Assembly: GCA_036406675.1 (NCBI GenBank)
Contig: DASXAO010000131.1
Coordinates: forward strand, 1-64,000
Reading direction: 5' to 3'
Source of the DNA: SCGC-AG-212-J23 sp036406675
Lineage (GTDB): Bacteria; Pseudomonadota; Gammaproteobacteria; Burkholderiales; SG8-39
Length of the DNA: 64,000 nucleotides
Shown: positions 7,300-15,527 of the stretch, in pieces
How the letters are laid out: each line of letters starts with the position of its first letter
Numbering within the stretch: position 1 is the stretch's first letter
Notes under the pieces: generated by a model
Seen by the model: the letters and a program-made list of their open reading frames with translations, nothing else
Told to the model about the DNA's origin: nothing
Databases searched by the model: none
Program-made: the position numbers and the translations under genes

Positions 7300-8266
7300 C
7301 GGGGGCGCCGCCGGCGCTGGCGAGGTCCTCCTGCTTGACCTTCTCGGTGTTGAACTTGCCGGCGCGCTCGCGCATCGTCTTCAGCACCTCCTCGAGCGGC
7401 GGCGGCTCGCCCTGGATCCAGCGCAAGGGGTTGATGCGCGCGATGACGAAGGCGCGCAGGTACGGGCTCACGAAGCCCCGCGCCTTCAGCTTCGCGATCA
7501 CGGCGGCGACGCGCTCGTCGAGATCCATGAGCATGTCGCAATGCTTCTCATGTTCCTTGACCGTCTTGGAGAGCGGTTGGTCGGAAAACTTCTCCAAGCG
7601 CCGCACCACGGGGTTGTAGGCGCCGCCGGCGAACTTGCCGTTGCGCTCGTAGCACATGCCCATCGTGACGAGCGAGGCTTCCTCGAGGTAGTACGCGAAC
7701 TGCGTTTCCGGGCGCTTCGCGTCCTCGTCGATCAGGCCTCTGTATATCCGGATCACCTCGAGCGATTTCTCGCGCAGGTTGTGCGCCTTTTCGGTGTTCA
7801 GGGCGAGGATCTGCCAGGCGATCTCGCGCTTGGGGACCACGAGGGCGGTGATCGAGCGCGCGCCGAGCCTGCGCATCGCCATGAGGCGGTGCATGCCGTT
7901 CGGCGTCCAAAAACCCTTTTCCGGTGCGGTGACCGCGATGATCGGATCCAGGAACATGCCGGTGCGGTCTAGAACGTCGGCGAGGCGGCGGTGGTGGGCC
8001 TGCGACAGGTCCCGCTGGAACGGCGTCGGCTCGACGCTATCGACCGGCAGGATCGCCACCAGCACCGGCTCGCGCCCGAGCGGATCCTGGTAGGAGCCGA
8101 GGAGCTGGCCGCCGACGCTCTCCACGCGCCGCGCCGCCTCTTCGGCCGCGCCGCTGAGGCTCTCGAGCCGTGACTCGGCGGGTGCTAACCCGCGCGTTCC
8201 AGGTTTAGCCTTCCTCGGCCGGCGCTTCGCCGGCGCGCGCTTCAGTCCCGCTTTCGCTTTCGCCAT
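7286..8266 (-). CDS. ParB N-terminal-domain protein (orphan, not a partition ParB)
   Basis: A 326-residue protein with a Lys/Arg/Ala-rich N-terminus (MAKAKAGLKRAPAKRRPRK) followed by a ParB/sulfiredoxin-fold domain: ILPVDSVEPTPFQRDLS, then a loop ending TPNGMHRLMAMRRLG (the GxHRxxA-type box that binds CTP or ATP in ParB proteins). The C-terminal half is helical and lacks an evident ParB helix-turn-helix, and no parA is adjacent. Orphan proteins of this kind may be nucleases, CTP switches or regulators. The start at 8266 is chosen because the basic tail begins there. It is the first gene of a two-gene operon with the CHAD protein. Confidence 0.72.
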   Translation of the reverse strand: MAKAKAGLKRAPAKRRPRKAKPGTRGLAPAESRLESLSGAAEEAARRVESVGGQLLGSYQDPLGREPVLVAILPVDSVEPTPFQRDLSQAHHRRLADVLDRTGMFLDPIIAVTAPEKGFWTPNGMHRLMAMRRLGARSITALVVPKREIAWQILALNTEKAHNLREKSLEVIRIYRGLIDEDAKRPETQFAYYLEEASLVTMGMCYERNGKFAGGAYNPVVRRLEKFSDQPLSKTVKEHEKHCDMLMDLDERVAAVIAKLKARGFVSPYLRAFVIARINPLRWIQGEPPPLEEVLKTMRERAGKFNTEKVKQEDLASAGGAPDETE

Positions 8267-8564
8267 GCGCGATTGTAGTAACAACGTGACGCAGGACGCA
8301 GCGCACCGACGTCGCCCGGTCGACAAATGCCGGACCGCCGTCGACCCGATTCATCGGCGCGTAACACACCGAAGCGTACACTCAAGACGCATGGCGTCAT
8401 TGCGGCAATGGTTCAGGCACCAGCGTCTCCAGCTCGGCGAATGGCTCTACTGGCGGCGGCAAGCCGAAGCGCGCACAAGAAAGGCGGGTCTTTCGGCCCG
8501 CTCTCCGGTACCCAGGACCTCGAAAGCCCGGTAGGTCGCAGGCCCCCGCCTCTGCCAGGGGGCG
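8267..8564. other. 298-bp intergenic region with a small hairpin and a doubtful short ORF
   Basis: No recognisable gene. A 7-bp stem (GCGGGTC, 8484-8490; GGCCCGC, 8495-8501, one G-T pair) with a TTTC loop lies downstream of the epoxide hydrolase on the minus strand and could end that transcript, though no T-run follows. A plus-strand 47-codon frame from ATG 8391 to 8534 (Trp/Arg rich, MASLRQWFRHQRLQL) has no Shine-Dalgarno, and I do not call it a gene. Confidence 0.4.
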
Positions 8565-9686
8565 TTAGCGCAGGGAGGCGAAGAACTCGAGGATCTCTCG
8601 CGCGAGCAGCTCGGGCTGCTCGAGCGCCGCGAAATGGCCGCCGCGCGCCATCGGCGTCCAGCGGCGGATGTCGGTGTAGGTGCGCGCCGCGAGCGAGCGC
8701 GGCGGCCGCAGGATTTCCTTCGGGAAGGCAGCGTAGCCGGTGGGAACGTCGACCGTTTTGCCTTCCGGGATCGGCCATGGGCCGTGCAGGCGCGCATAGT
8801 ACGGCCAGAACGACGAGCCGATCGCGCCGGTAAACCAGTAGAGCGAGACGTTGGCGAGGAGATCGTCGCGACTCACCGCGTTCTCGATCACGCCGCCGCA
8901 GTCGCTCCACTTCCAGAACTTTTCCGCGATCCAGGCGGCAAGCCCCGCCGGCGAGTCGGTGAGCGCATAGGCGAGCGTCTGGGGCTTGGTACCCTGGATC
9001 GACTGGTAGCCGGTTTCCTCCTTCAGAAAATGCGCGAGCTCCGTCAGATAAGCGGCTTCTTCTTCATTCTGGTGAGGAATCCTCGGGTCCCGCCGCACCG
9101 CGAGCAGGTTGAGGTGAATGCCGATCAGCTTCTCCGGGTGGCGCCAGCCGAGGACCGAGCTGACGAACGCACCCCAGTCGCCGCCCTGCGCCGCGAAGCG
9201 CCGGTAGCCGAGCACTTCCGTCATGAGCTCGGCGAAGAGGTCCGCAATGTCCTCGACCGCGAAGCGCTTCTGTCCCGGGCGGAACGAAAGCGTGTAGCCC
9301 GGAAGCGAAGGCGCCACCACCGTGAAGCGCTCGGTCAGGAGCGGGATCAGGCGGCGGAACTCCACGATCGAGCCGGGCCAGCCGTGCGACAGGAGCAGCG
9401 GGATCGGCTGCGGCCCGCGCCCGGGCTCGTGGATGAAGTGAAGCTCGATCCCGCCGAGCGGCACGGTGAACTGGCGCAAGCCGTTGAGGCTCGCTTCCTG
9501 CGCTCGCCAGTCGAACCCGGTGCGCCAGTGGGCGACGAGCTCCTCCACGTACGCGCGGCTGGCGCCGGTCGACCAGGGTTCCAGCGGCGGCTCGTCGGGC
9601 AGGCGCGTGCGCGCGAGCCGCGCGCGCAGGTCCTCGAGCGCGGCCTCGGGGATGTTCAGGCGAAACGGCCTGGGCTCCAGCCTCAT
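8565..9686 (-). CDS. Epoxide hydrolase (EHN-type alpha/beta hydrolase)
   Basis: A 373-residue enzyme with the N-terminal epoxide-hydrolase domain (FRLNIPEAALEDLRARLARTRLPD) followed by the alpha/beta-hydrolase fold. The oxyanion motif is HGWPGS (residues 101-106), the nucleophile is Asp170 in GGDWG, and the catalytic His is in RGGHFAALEQP near residue 350. Ring-opening tyrosines are expected in the cap, for example YWFTG. It converts epoxides to vicinal diols in the cytoplasm, probably for detoxification or catabolism. It starts 54 bp from a divergent glutathione transferase gene, a second detoxification enzyme for electrophiles, so shared regulation is plausible. Confidence 0.93.
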   Translation of the reverse strand: MRLEPRPFRLNIPEAALEDLRARLARTRLPDEPPLEPWSTGASRAYVEELVAHWRTGFDWRAQEASLNGLRQFTVPLGGIELHFIHEPGRGPQPIPLLLSHGWPGSIVEFRRLIPLLTERFTVVAPSLPGYTLSFRPGQKRFAVEDIADLFAELMTEVLGYRRFAAQGGDWGAFVSSVLGWRHPEKLIGIHLNLLAVRRDPRIPHQNEEEAAYLTELAHFLKEETGYQSIQGTKPQTLAYALTDSPAGLAAWIAEKFWKWSDCGGVIENAVSRDDLLANVSLYWFTGAIGSSFWPYYARLHGPWPIPEGKTVDVPTGYAAFPKEILRPPRSLAARTYTDIRRWTPMARGGHFAALEQPELLAREILEFFASLR

Positions 9687-9740
9687 CTGTGCCTCATTTC
9701 TCCCTCGTTTCTCCTTTAGTATGTTCCCAAAGGAGACGCC

Positions 9741-10355
9741 ATGATCGACCTCTACGCCGCGGCGACCTCGAACAGCATGCGCGCCAGGATGGCGCTCGAG
9801 GAATGCGGCCTCGCCTACACCTTCCACCCGGTCGCCCTCGAGAAGGCCGAGCACAAGACCACGCAATTCATGGCGCTGAACCCGAACGCGCAGGTACCGG
9901 TGATCGTGGATCACGAAGGCCCGGGCGGCAAGCCGATCACGCTGTCCCAGTCGACCGCCATCCTCATCTACTGCGCGGAGAAGTCGGGCAAGCTCATGCC
10001 GAAGGACAGCGCCGCGCGCGCGGCGATGTGGCAGGCGCTGATGAGCGGCTCGACCGACATCACGCCCCAGATCGGCTCGATCTTCGCGGTGCAGCGCTCC
10101 AAGGAGCCGCACGCGCCGACCGCCAAGATGTTCAAGGACCGCTTCCGCGAGTACTTCAAGGTATGGGACGCCGCGCTGGCCGGCCAGAAGTACGCCGCCG
10201 GCGCCGAGATGACGATCGCCGACATCTCGCTCTACGCGGGGTGGGTGCGCACCAAGGGCGCCTTGCCCGACCTGTGCGAAGGACTGCCGAACCTCGAGCG
10301 CTGGGCGAAGGAAATGGCCGCGCGCCCGGCGATGCAGCGCGCGACGAAATTCTGA
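9741..10355 (+). CDS. Glutathione S-transferase
   Basis: A 204-residue cytosolic GST. The N-terminal thioredoxin-like half starts MIDLYAAATSNSMRARMALEECGL, which places a Ser or Asn near residues 10-12 as the glutathione-activating residue. It carries the cis-proline VPVI and the LSQSTAILIY segment that binds the gamma-glutamyl group. The helical C-terminal half includes GAEMTIADISLYAGW, the N-capping box of GSTs. The Shine-Dalgarno AAAGGAGA precedes the start by 6 bases. It conjugates glutathione to electrophiles, or may act on a disulfide or peroxide. Divergent from the epoxide hydrolase; convergent with pqiB, 5 bp from its stop. Confidence 0.92.
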   Translation: MIDLYAAATSNSMRARMALEECGLAYTFHPVALEKAEHKTTQFMALNPNAQVPVIVDHEGPGGKPITLSQSTAILIYCAEKSGKLMPKDSAARAAMWQALMSGSTDITPQIGSIFAVQRSKEPHAPTAKMFKDRFREYFKVWDAALAGQKYAAGAEMTIADISLYAGWVRTKGALPDLCEGLPNLERWAKEMAARPAMQRATKF

Positions 10356-10360
10356 CGCCT

Positions 10361-11245
10361 TCAGTTCCGTTCCGGTCCCAGCGGGATCCGCGGCAGCCAG
10401 GAGAGCCATTCCTCCTTCGGCTTGTCGTACAGGAAGAAGACCGTGCCGGGCTTGGCGCGCGGCGCCTTCTCGCTCGGGGTCGCGAATTCGATGCCGCCGG
10501 TGGCGATGGCGCGCAGCGATTCGATGTCGACCTCGATTCCCTTGAGCAGCCCGCCGTGCACGTTGACGCCGCTCGTATCCCAGAACGCCGAGCCCTGGCG
10601 CACGAGGCCCGCATAGCGCTCGTAGATGAGCACGTGCACGTCCGCCGAGGTGGCGTTCGGCGCGAGGTCGACGTTCTGCACCACGCCGACCTCGACCCCG
10701 CGGTAATGCACCGGCGTGTTGGCGCGGATCGAGCGCGGGCGCTCCGCGCGCAGCACGATCTTGAGCCCGATCATGCCCAGGCCCACCGGCGCGGAATCGA
10801 GCCCGGCGAATTCGTACGCCTTGGGCGCATTCTCGGTCCGCGGCGGCAGCACGTTGATCTCGGGCCCTGTGAGCACCGTGTTGAGGCCCTGCACGTTGCC
10901 GAAGCCTACCTGGGGGCGCACGATCCAGAACACCGCGCCCTCGCGCGCGACGGCGTTCGCCGCGTCGCGCTGCAGCCGCGTGCGCACGAGGACATGCTTG
11001 TGATCGCGGCTGAGCCCGACGCCGCTCACCTCGCCGATCACCACGCCGCGGTACTTCACCGGCGTGACGCCGACCCGCAGGCCGCCGCCGTCGCTGAAGC
11101 TGATCGTGACCTCCGGGCCGCGCTCCTGGTAGCGCTGCCAGATGAGCCAGCCGGCGACCACCGCCGCCACGAGCGGGACGAGCCATGCAAAATTGAAAAG
11201 CCGGCGCCGCCGCAGCCGCGCCTTGGGCAGCTCTTCGCCGGTCAC
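10361..11245 (-). CDS. PqiB-like MCE-domain protein, two MCE repeats
   Basis: A 294-residue inner-membrane-anchored periplasmic protein. A short basic N-terminus (RLRRRRLFNF) is followed by one membrane helix (AWLVPLVAAVVAGWLIW) and two MCE modules: GGGLRVGVTPVKYRGVVIGEV near residue 55, and TPVHYRGVEVGVVQNV near residue 175. MCE proteins form hexameric rings or tubes that move lipid between inner and outer membranes. Escherichia coli PqiB has three MCE domains, so this is a short version. The GTG start at 11245 shares GTGA with the pqiA stop, giving strict coupling. No PqiC lipoprotein follows; the convergent GST gene is next. Confidence 0.88.
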   Translation of the reverse strand: MTGEELPKARLRRRRLFNFAWLVPLVAAVVAGWLIWQRYQERGPEVTISFSDGGGLRVGVTPVKYRGVVIGEVSGVGLSRDHKHVLVRTRLQRDAANAVAREGAVFWIVRPQVGFGNVQGLNTVLTGPEINVLPPRTENAPKAYEFAGLDSAPVGLGMIGLKIVLRAERPRSIRANTPVHYRGVEVGVVQNVDLAPNATSADVHVLIYERYAGLVRQGSAFWDTSGVNVHGGLLKGIEVDIESLRAIATGGIEFATPSEKAPRAKPGTVFFLYDKPKEEWLSWLPRIPLGPERN

Positions 11246-11847
11246 GCTCGGCGCTCCCAGATGGCTCGCGGGTCGAAGCTCGCCGAGGCGAACATGGTCA
11301 GGACGACGACCGCGGTAAAGGCGATGAGCCCGGGCCCGGGCCGGACGGTCGCGATCTGCCCGAGCTTCACCAGGGCGACGAGGATCGCCAGCAAAAAGAC
11401 GTCGAGCATGGCCCACGGGCCGACGACGTCGATGAAGCGATAGATGCGCGTGCGGCTGCGCCGGCGCCGTCCCATGCCGAAGCGGGCGCTGATCACGAGG
11501 TACAGCAGCCCTGCGAGCTTCAGGACGGGGACCACGATACTGGCCATGAATACGATCAGTGCGACGAAGTATTGCCGGGTCTGCGCCAGGCTCACCACGC
11601 CGTCCCACACCGTGCTTTCGCTGTAGGCGCCATAGAAATGCATGCGCAGGATCGGGTAGATGTTGGCCGGGATATAGAGGATCAACGCGGCGATCGCCAG
11701 CGCCGCGGTGACTTGCAGGCTGCCGTGCGGTCCTTCGCTCACGATCGAGCCGCAGCGCGGGCATTCGGCGCGCTGTCCCCGCGCGGGCGTGTCTACCTGC
11801 AGGGTAAGGCCACACGTGGGGCAGCACAGGACATCCGGCCGGTCCAT
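11242..11847 (-). CDS. PqiA-like inner-membrane protein, single PqiA domain
   Basis: A 201-residue protein with an N-terminal zinc ribbon (CCPTCGLTLQ and CPRCG, four cysteines) and about four hydrophobic segments (ALAIAALILYIPANIYPIL, YFVALIVFMASIVVPVLKLAG, MLDVFLLAILVALVKLG, IAFTAVVVLTMFASASFD). Escherichia coli PqiA has two such units in about 417 residues, so this protein carries one only. It is thought to work with the MCE protein in lipid transport across the envelope. The start at 11847 is chosen for the GGAAGAG Shine-Dalgarno; a longer frame would run into the divergent MFS gene, 26 bp away. Confidence 0.88.
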   Translation of the reverse strand: MDRPDVLCCPTCGLTLQVDTPARGQRAECPRCGSIVSEGPHGSLQVTAALAIAALILYIPANIYPILRMHFYGAYSESTVWDGVVSLAQTRQYFVALIVFMASIVVPVLKLAGLLYLVISARFGMGRRRRSRTRIYRFIDVVGPWAMLDVFLLAILVALVKLGQIATVRPGPGLIAFTAVVVLTMFASASFDPRAIWERRA

Positions 11848-11873
11848 TTTTCTCTTCCAGCAACTTACGGACC

Positions 11874-13085
11874 ATGAGCGAAACAAGGTCGTTTGCCGCC
11901 CTCAGGCAGCCGAGGTTCCGCCTGTTCTTCCTCGGCGTCGCCTCGGTGATGATGGCCGACGCCGTCGAGCACGTGATCAGCTACTGGGTCATGTTCGAGA
12001 AGTTCCATTCGCCCACGCTCGCGGGCTTCGCGATCGTTTCGCACTGGCTGCCCTTCCTGCTGTTCTCGGTGTACAGCGGCGCCGCGGCCGACCGCCACGA
12101 CCCGCGCCGCATCATCCAGATCGGGATGGGGCTGTTCATGGCGGCCTCGGCTGCCTGGGGGTTCCTGTTCCTCACCGACACCCTCCGCACCTGGCATGCC
12201 GCGGTGCTGCTGATCGTGCACGGCTGCGCCGGCGCGACCTGGGGCCCGTCGGCGCAGGTACTGATCCACCACATGGTCGAGCCGCAGACCCTGCCGAGCG
12301 CGGTGCGGCTCACTGCGACCGCGCGCTGGGCCGGCCTGATGCTCGGCCCGGCGCTCGGCGCGCCGTTGCTCCTGCTCCTTGGGCCCACGTACGGCATCCT
12401 GGTGAACGCGCTCATCTACCTGCCGTTCATGCTGTGGGTGCGCAAGATCCCGTTCAGCCGCAAGGCGAGCCCGCCGCCGCTGCGCGGCTTCGGCGACGTC
12501 GCCGCGGCGGCGCGCGTGGTGGCGGCGAACCGGGTGCTCGCCGCGATGACGCTGCTCGCCGGCTGCGCCTCGCTGCTGGTGGGCAACGCGTACCACGCGC
12601 AGCTGCCGGAATTCGCGCGCGATTTCGGCCACGCCAACGCCGACATCACGTACAGCCTGCTGTTCGCCGCCGACGCGCTGGGCGCGCTCACCGCCGGCCT
12701 GGTGCTCGAGAGCCGCGGCTTGCTGGCGCCTCGGGCGCGCACCGCTTTCGTCCTGGCGATCCTGTGGTGCCTCGCCATCGGCTCGTTCGCGCTTTCGGCG
12801 TCGTACCCGCTCGCGCTCGCGCTGCTCTTCGCCGCCGGCTTTCTCGAGCTGTCCTTCTACGCCATGGCGCAGACGCTCGTGCAGCTGCACGCGCCGGCCG
12901 AGATGCGCGGCCGCGTGATCGGCGTCTTCGTCATGTCCGCCATGGGGTTGCGCGCGTTCAGTGGGGTCACCGTCGGCGTCGGCGGCAGCCTGATCGGCAT
13001 CCACGCGTCGCTCGCGATCAGCGCCGGGGTGCTGTTCGCGCTGCTCGCCTTCGGCTTCGCAATTGCGACAAGATGGCGGTCTTGA
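11874..13085 (+). CDS. MFS transporter
   Basis: A 403-residue integral membrane protein with the hydrophobic periodicity of a 12-helix major facilitator. The loop between helices 2 and 3 carries a motif-A variant (GAAADRHDPRRII), and helices 4-5 carry motif C-like glycines (GPALGAPLLLLLGPTYG). It is probably an exporter of the enterobactin-exporter-like (EntS/MFS_3) group, but the substrate is unknown. The last 13 bp overlap the start of the TPR-methyltransferase gene, so they are coupled. It starts 26 bp from divergent pqiA, and the two probably share a compact control region. Confidence 0.85.
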   Translation: MSETRSFAALRQPRFRLFFLGVASVMMADAVEHVISYWVMFEKFHSPTLAGFAIVSHWLPFLLFSVYSGAAADRHDPRRIIQIGMGLFMAASAAWGFLFLTDTLRTWHAAVLLIVHGCAGATWGPSAQVLIHHMVEPQTLPSAVRLTATARWAGLMLGPALGAPLLLLLGPTYGILVNALIYLPFMLWVRKIPFSRKASPPPLRGFGDVAAAARVVAANRVLAAMTLLAGCASLLVGNAYHAQLPEFARDFGHANADITYSLLFAADALGALTAGLVLESRGLLAPRARTAFVLAILWCLAIGSFALSASYPLALALLFAAGFLELSFYAMAQTLVQLHAPAEMRGRVIGVFVMSAMGLRAFSGVTVGVGGSLIGIHASLAISAGVLFALLAFGFAIATRWRS

Positions 13086-15151
13086 ACGCGCACCTCCAGG
13101 ACGCCTCCAGGCTCGCCCAGGCCGGCCGATTCGCCGACGCCGCGCGGCTCTATCACGAGTTTCTGGAGACAAACCCGGATCACGCGGAGGCGCTGCATTT
13201 CCTCGGCATTTGCCTCGTCCGCAGCGGCGAGCCCGACAAGGGCATGCCCCTCATCGAGCGCTCGGTCGGCCTGGCGCCGCGCAACAGCCTCTATCGGCAG
13301 AATTTCGGCCTCATGCTGGCCGAGGCCGGGAAGCTCTCCGGCGCCGAAGCCCAGTTCGACGAAATCCTGCAGTCCGAGAACGACAACGCGACGGCGCACA
13401 ACTATCTCGGCATGGTGCGCCAGCGCCTCGGCCGGATGGACGAAGCGATCGCCTCCTACGAAGCGGCACTGCGCCTGAGGCCGGCGGACGCCGCGGCCGC
13501 CAACAATCTCGGCTACTGCCTGTTCGAGCGCGGCGAGCTCGAGCGCGCGCTGCCCTGGCTGCGCAGGTCGATCGCAGCCGACGCGACGAGCCCCATGGCG
13601 CACAGCAACCTCGGCAACGCCTTGCGCGAGATGGGCGACTTGCGCACCGCCGCCGAGTGCTACCGGCGCGCGCTCGCGCTTGCGCCGCGGTTCGCCAATG
13701 CGCACCACAACCTCGCGCTGACGCTGCGCGATCTCGGCGAACCGGCGGCCGCGCTCGACGCGGCGCGTGCTGCCGTGCGCTGCGACCCCGGGCACCGCGC
13801 AGCGTGGCAGCTGTTCGCGGAAGTCATGGGCGGGATGCGCTTTGCGCAATGGAACGCCGAGCTCGCCGCCGACTGCGAACAGCTCCTTTCGCAGGCCGAA
13901 GTCGACGTGCAGCCCTGCGCGGAGGCGATCCTCAGCCTGGCGCGCACCCGACCGCGCGGAAACCTGTTCCTGCTCCTGCTCGAGCACGCGCTCGTGGCCG
14001 ACGAGAGCTTCGAGCGCGACATGACGGCGCTGCGCCGCGAAACGCTCGCGGCGCCGTCGCTCGAGCTGTGCTGCGCGCTCGCGCAGCAATGCTTCCTCAA
14101 CCAATATGTGTGGGGCGAGACCGAAGCAGAGGCGGCGCGCGCCGCCGCTCTCGAGCGCTCGGCGAAGACGCCGCTCGAGCTCGCCGCGGCTGCAATGTAT
14201 CGCCCGCCCGCCGGGCACGCAAAGCCCTGCGGCGGCGGGGCCGCCTTCGAGCGCATGTGGCGGCGGCTGGTGGAGGAGCCGGCCATCGAGCGCTCGCTGA
14301 CGGTCGCCTCGCTCACGCCGGTGCGCGAGGACGTTTCGCGACGCGTGCGCGCCCAGTACGAGACCAACCCGTACCCGCGCTGGCAGCGCGCGCCGGTGCC
14401 GGGCGCGTTTCCGCTTCCGCGCATGCTGCGCTCGCTTTTCCCGCACGCGGACCCGGCGAAGCTCGCGGCGCCGGACGCGCCCGACATCCTCATCGCCGGC
14501 TGCGGCACGGGCCGCCATGCCGCGGTCACCGCGCAGCTCCAGCCGCACGGCCGGGTGCTCGCGATCGACATCAGCCGCGCGAGCCTCGCCTACGCGATGC
14601 GCCGCTGCGCCGAGCTCGGGCTCGGCAACCTGCGCTTTGCGCACGCCGACCTCCTCGAGCTCGGCGCGCTCGAGGAACGCTTCGATCTGGTCGAGTGCAG
14701 CGGCGTGCTGCACCACCTGCGCGAGCCGCTCGAGGGCTGGCGCGTGCTCCTGTCGCTCGTCAGGAGCGGCGGATTCATGAAGCTCGGCCTGTATTCGGAA
14801 ACAGCCCGCAGGCACATCGTCGCCGCGCGGGATGTCGTCAAGGGCCTGTCGGTCGCCGAGGCGCGGCGGCGCCTGTTCGAGCTTCCGGCGCGCCACCCCG
14901 CGCGCGCGGTCACCGAGCTGCGCGATTTCTACAGCGCCGCGGGCGCGCGCGACCTCGTCCTGCACGTGCAGGAGCATCGCTTCACGATCCCGCAGCTCGC
15001 CTCGGCGCTCGCCGAGCTCGGCGTCGAGTTCCTCGGCTTCGAGCTTCCGGGGCCCAGGCTCGCCCTGTCGCTCGAGCAGTGGGACGCCTACGAGAGCGCG
15101 AACCCCGACAGCTTCGCCTCGATGTACCAGTTCTGGATCAGGAAGCCCTGA
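13073..15151 (+). CDS. TPR-repeat / SAM-dependent methyltransferase fusion
   Basis: A 692-residue protein. Residues 1-240 hold about six tetratricopeptide repeats (for example NYLGMVRQRLGRMDEAIASYEAALRLRP and NNLGYCLFERGELERALPWLRRSI, which are superhelical protein-binding modules). A linker of about 180 residues follows, then a class I methyltransferase domain with SAM motif I ILIAGCGTGRHA near residue 472 and a later LVECSGVLHHL acceptor-type motif. TPR-methyltransferases of this kind are thought to methylate a protein held by the repeats, or a glycan. There is no signal peptide. The start ATG 13073 lies inside the end of the MFS gene. Substrate unknown; linkage to the exporter suggests the modified product or its carrier is exported. 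Confidence 0.85.
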   Translation: MAVLNAHLQDASRLAQAGRFADAARLYHEFLETNPDHAEALHFLGICLVRSGEPDKGMPLIERSVGLAPRNSLYRQNFGLMLAEAGKLSGAEAQFDEILQSENDNATAHNYLGMVRQRLGRMDEAIASYEAALRLRPADAAAANNLGYCLFERGELERALPWLRRSIAADATSPMAHSNLGNALREMGDLRTAAECYRRALALAPRFANAHHNLALTLRDLGEPAAALDAARAAVRCDPGHRAAWQLFAEVMGGMRFAQWNAELAADCEQLLSQAEVDVQPCAEAILSLARTRPRGNLFLLLLEHALVADESFERDMTALRRETLAAPSLELCCALAQQCFLNQYVWGETEAEAARAAALERSAKTPLELAAAAMYRPPAGHAKPCGGGAAFERMWRRLVEEPAIERSLTVASLTPVREDVSRRVRAQYETNPYPRWQRAPVPGAFPLPRMLRSLFPHADPAKLAAPDAPDILIAGCGTGRHAAVTAQLQPHGRVLAIDISRASLAYAMRRCAELGLGNLRFAHADLLELGALEERFDLVECSGVLHHLREPLEGWRVLLSLVRSGGFMKLGLYSETARRHIVAARDVVKGLSVAEARRRLFELPARHPARAVTELRDFYSAAGARDLVLHVQEHRFTIPQLASALAELGVEFLGFELPGPRLALSLEQWDAYESANPDSFASMYQFWIRKP

Positions 15152-15161
15152 GGAGACCGCC

Positions 15162-15527
15162 ATGAAGGAATGGAACGCCGGCCTGATGGCCCACCTGGGA
15201 ATGCGCTTCGTGGAGGTGGGGCCCGACAAGGTGGTCGCGGAGCTCGACGTGCGCGCCGAGCTCGCCACCGTCGGCGGCGCGGTCCACGGCGGCACGCTGA
15301 TGGCGCTCGCCGACACCGTCGGCGCGGCGGGCACCGCGGCGATGGGGCTGCGCACCGCGACGCTCGAGTCGAAGACCAACTTCTTCGCCGCCGCGCTGCA
15401 GGGGACGATCCGCGCGGAGTCCACAGCGCTCCACAAGGGCAGGCGCACGCACGTGTGGCAGACGCGCGTCACGGACCAGGCCGGGCGCCTCCTCTCGCTC
15501 ACCATCCAGACCCAGATGATCCTGTGA
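15162..15527 (+). CDS. PaaI-type hotdog thioesterase
   Basis: A 121-residue single hotdog-fold protein with the PaaI-family pattern: GGAVHGGTLMALADTVGA (the HGG motif and catalytic Asp on the long helix), LESKTNFFAAA and ending LSLTIQTQMIL. It hydrolyses an acyl- or aroyl-CoA thioester in the cytoplasm; the chain or ring specificity is not evident. AGGAGA lies 6 bases before the ATG. The stop overlaps the EamA start (GTGA at 15524-15527), so it is part of the same transcript as the TPR-methyltransferase upstream (10 bp gap) and the exporter downstream. Confidence 0.9.
   Translation: MKEWNAGLMAHLGMRFVEVGPDKVVAELDVRAELATVGGAVHGGTLMALADTVGAAGTAAMGLRTATLESKTNFFAAALQGTIRAESTALHKGRRTHVWQTRVTDQAGRLLSLTIQTQMIL

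Noticed and set aside
8391..8534. 47-codon small protein gene
   Set aside because: No Shine-Dalgarno, no promoter, and a Trp/Arg-rich composition typical of non-coding GC-rich sequence; not supported without conservation.
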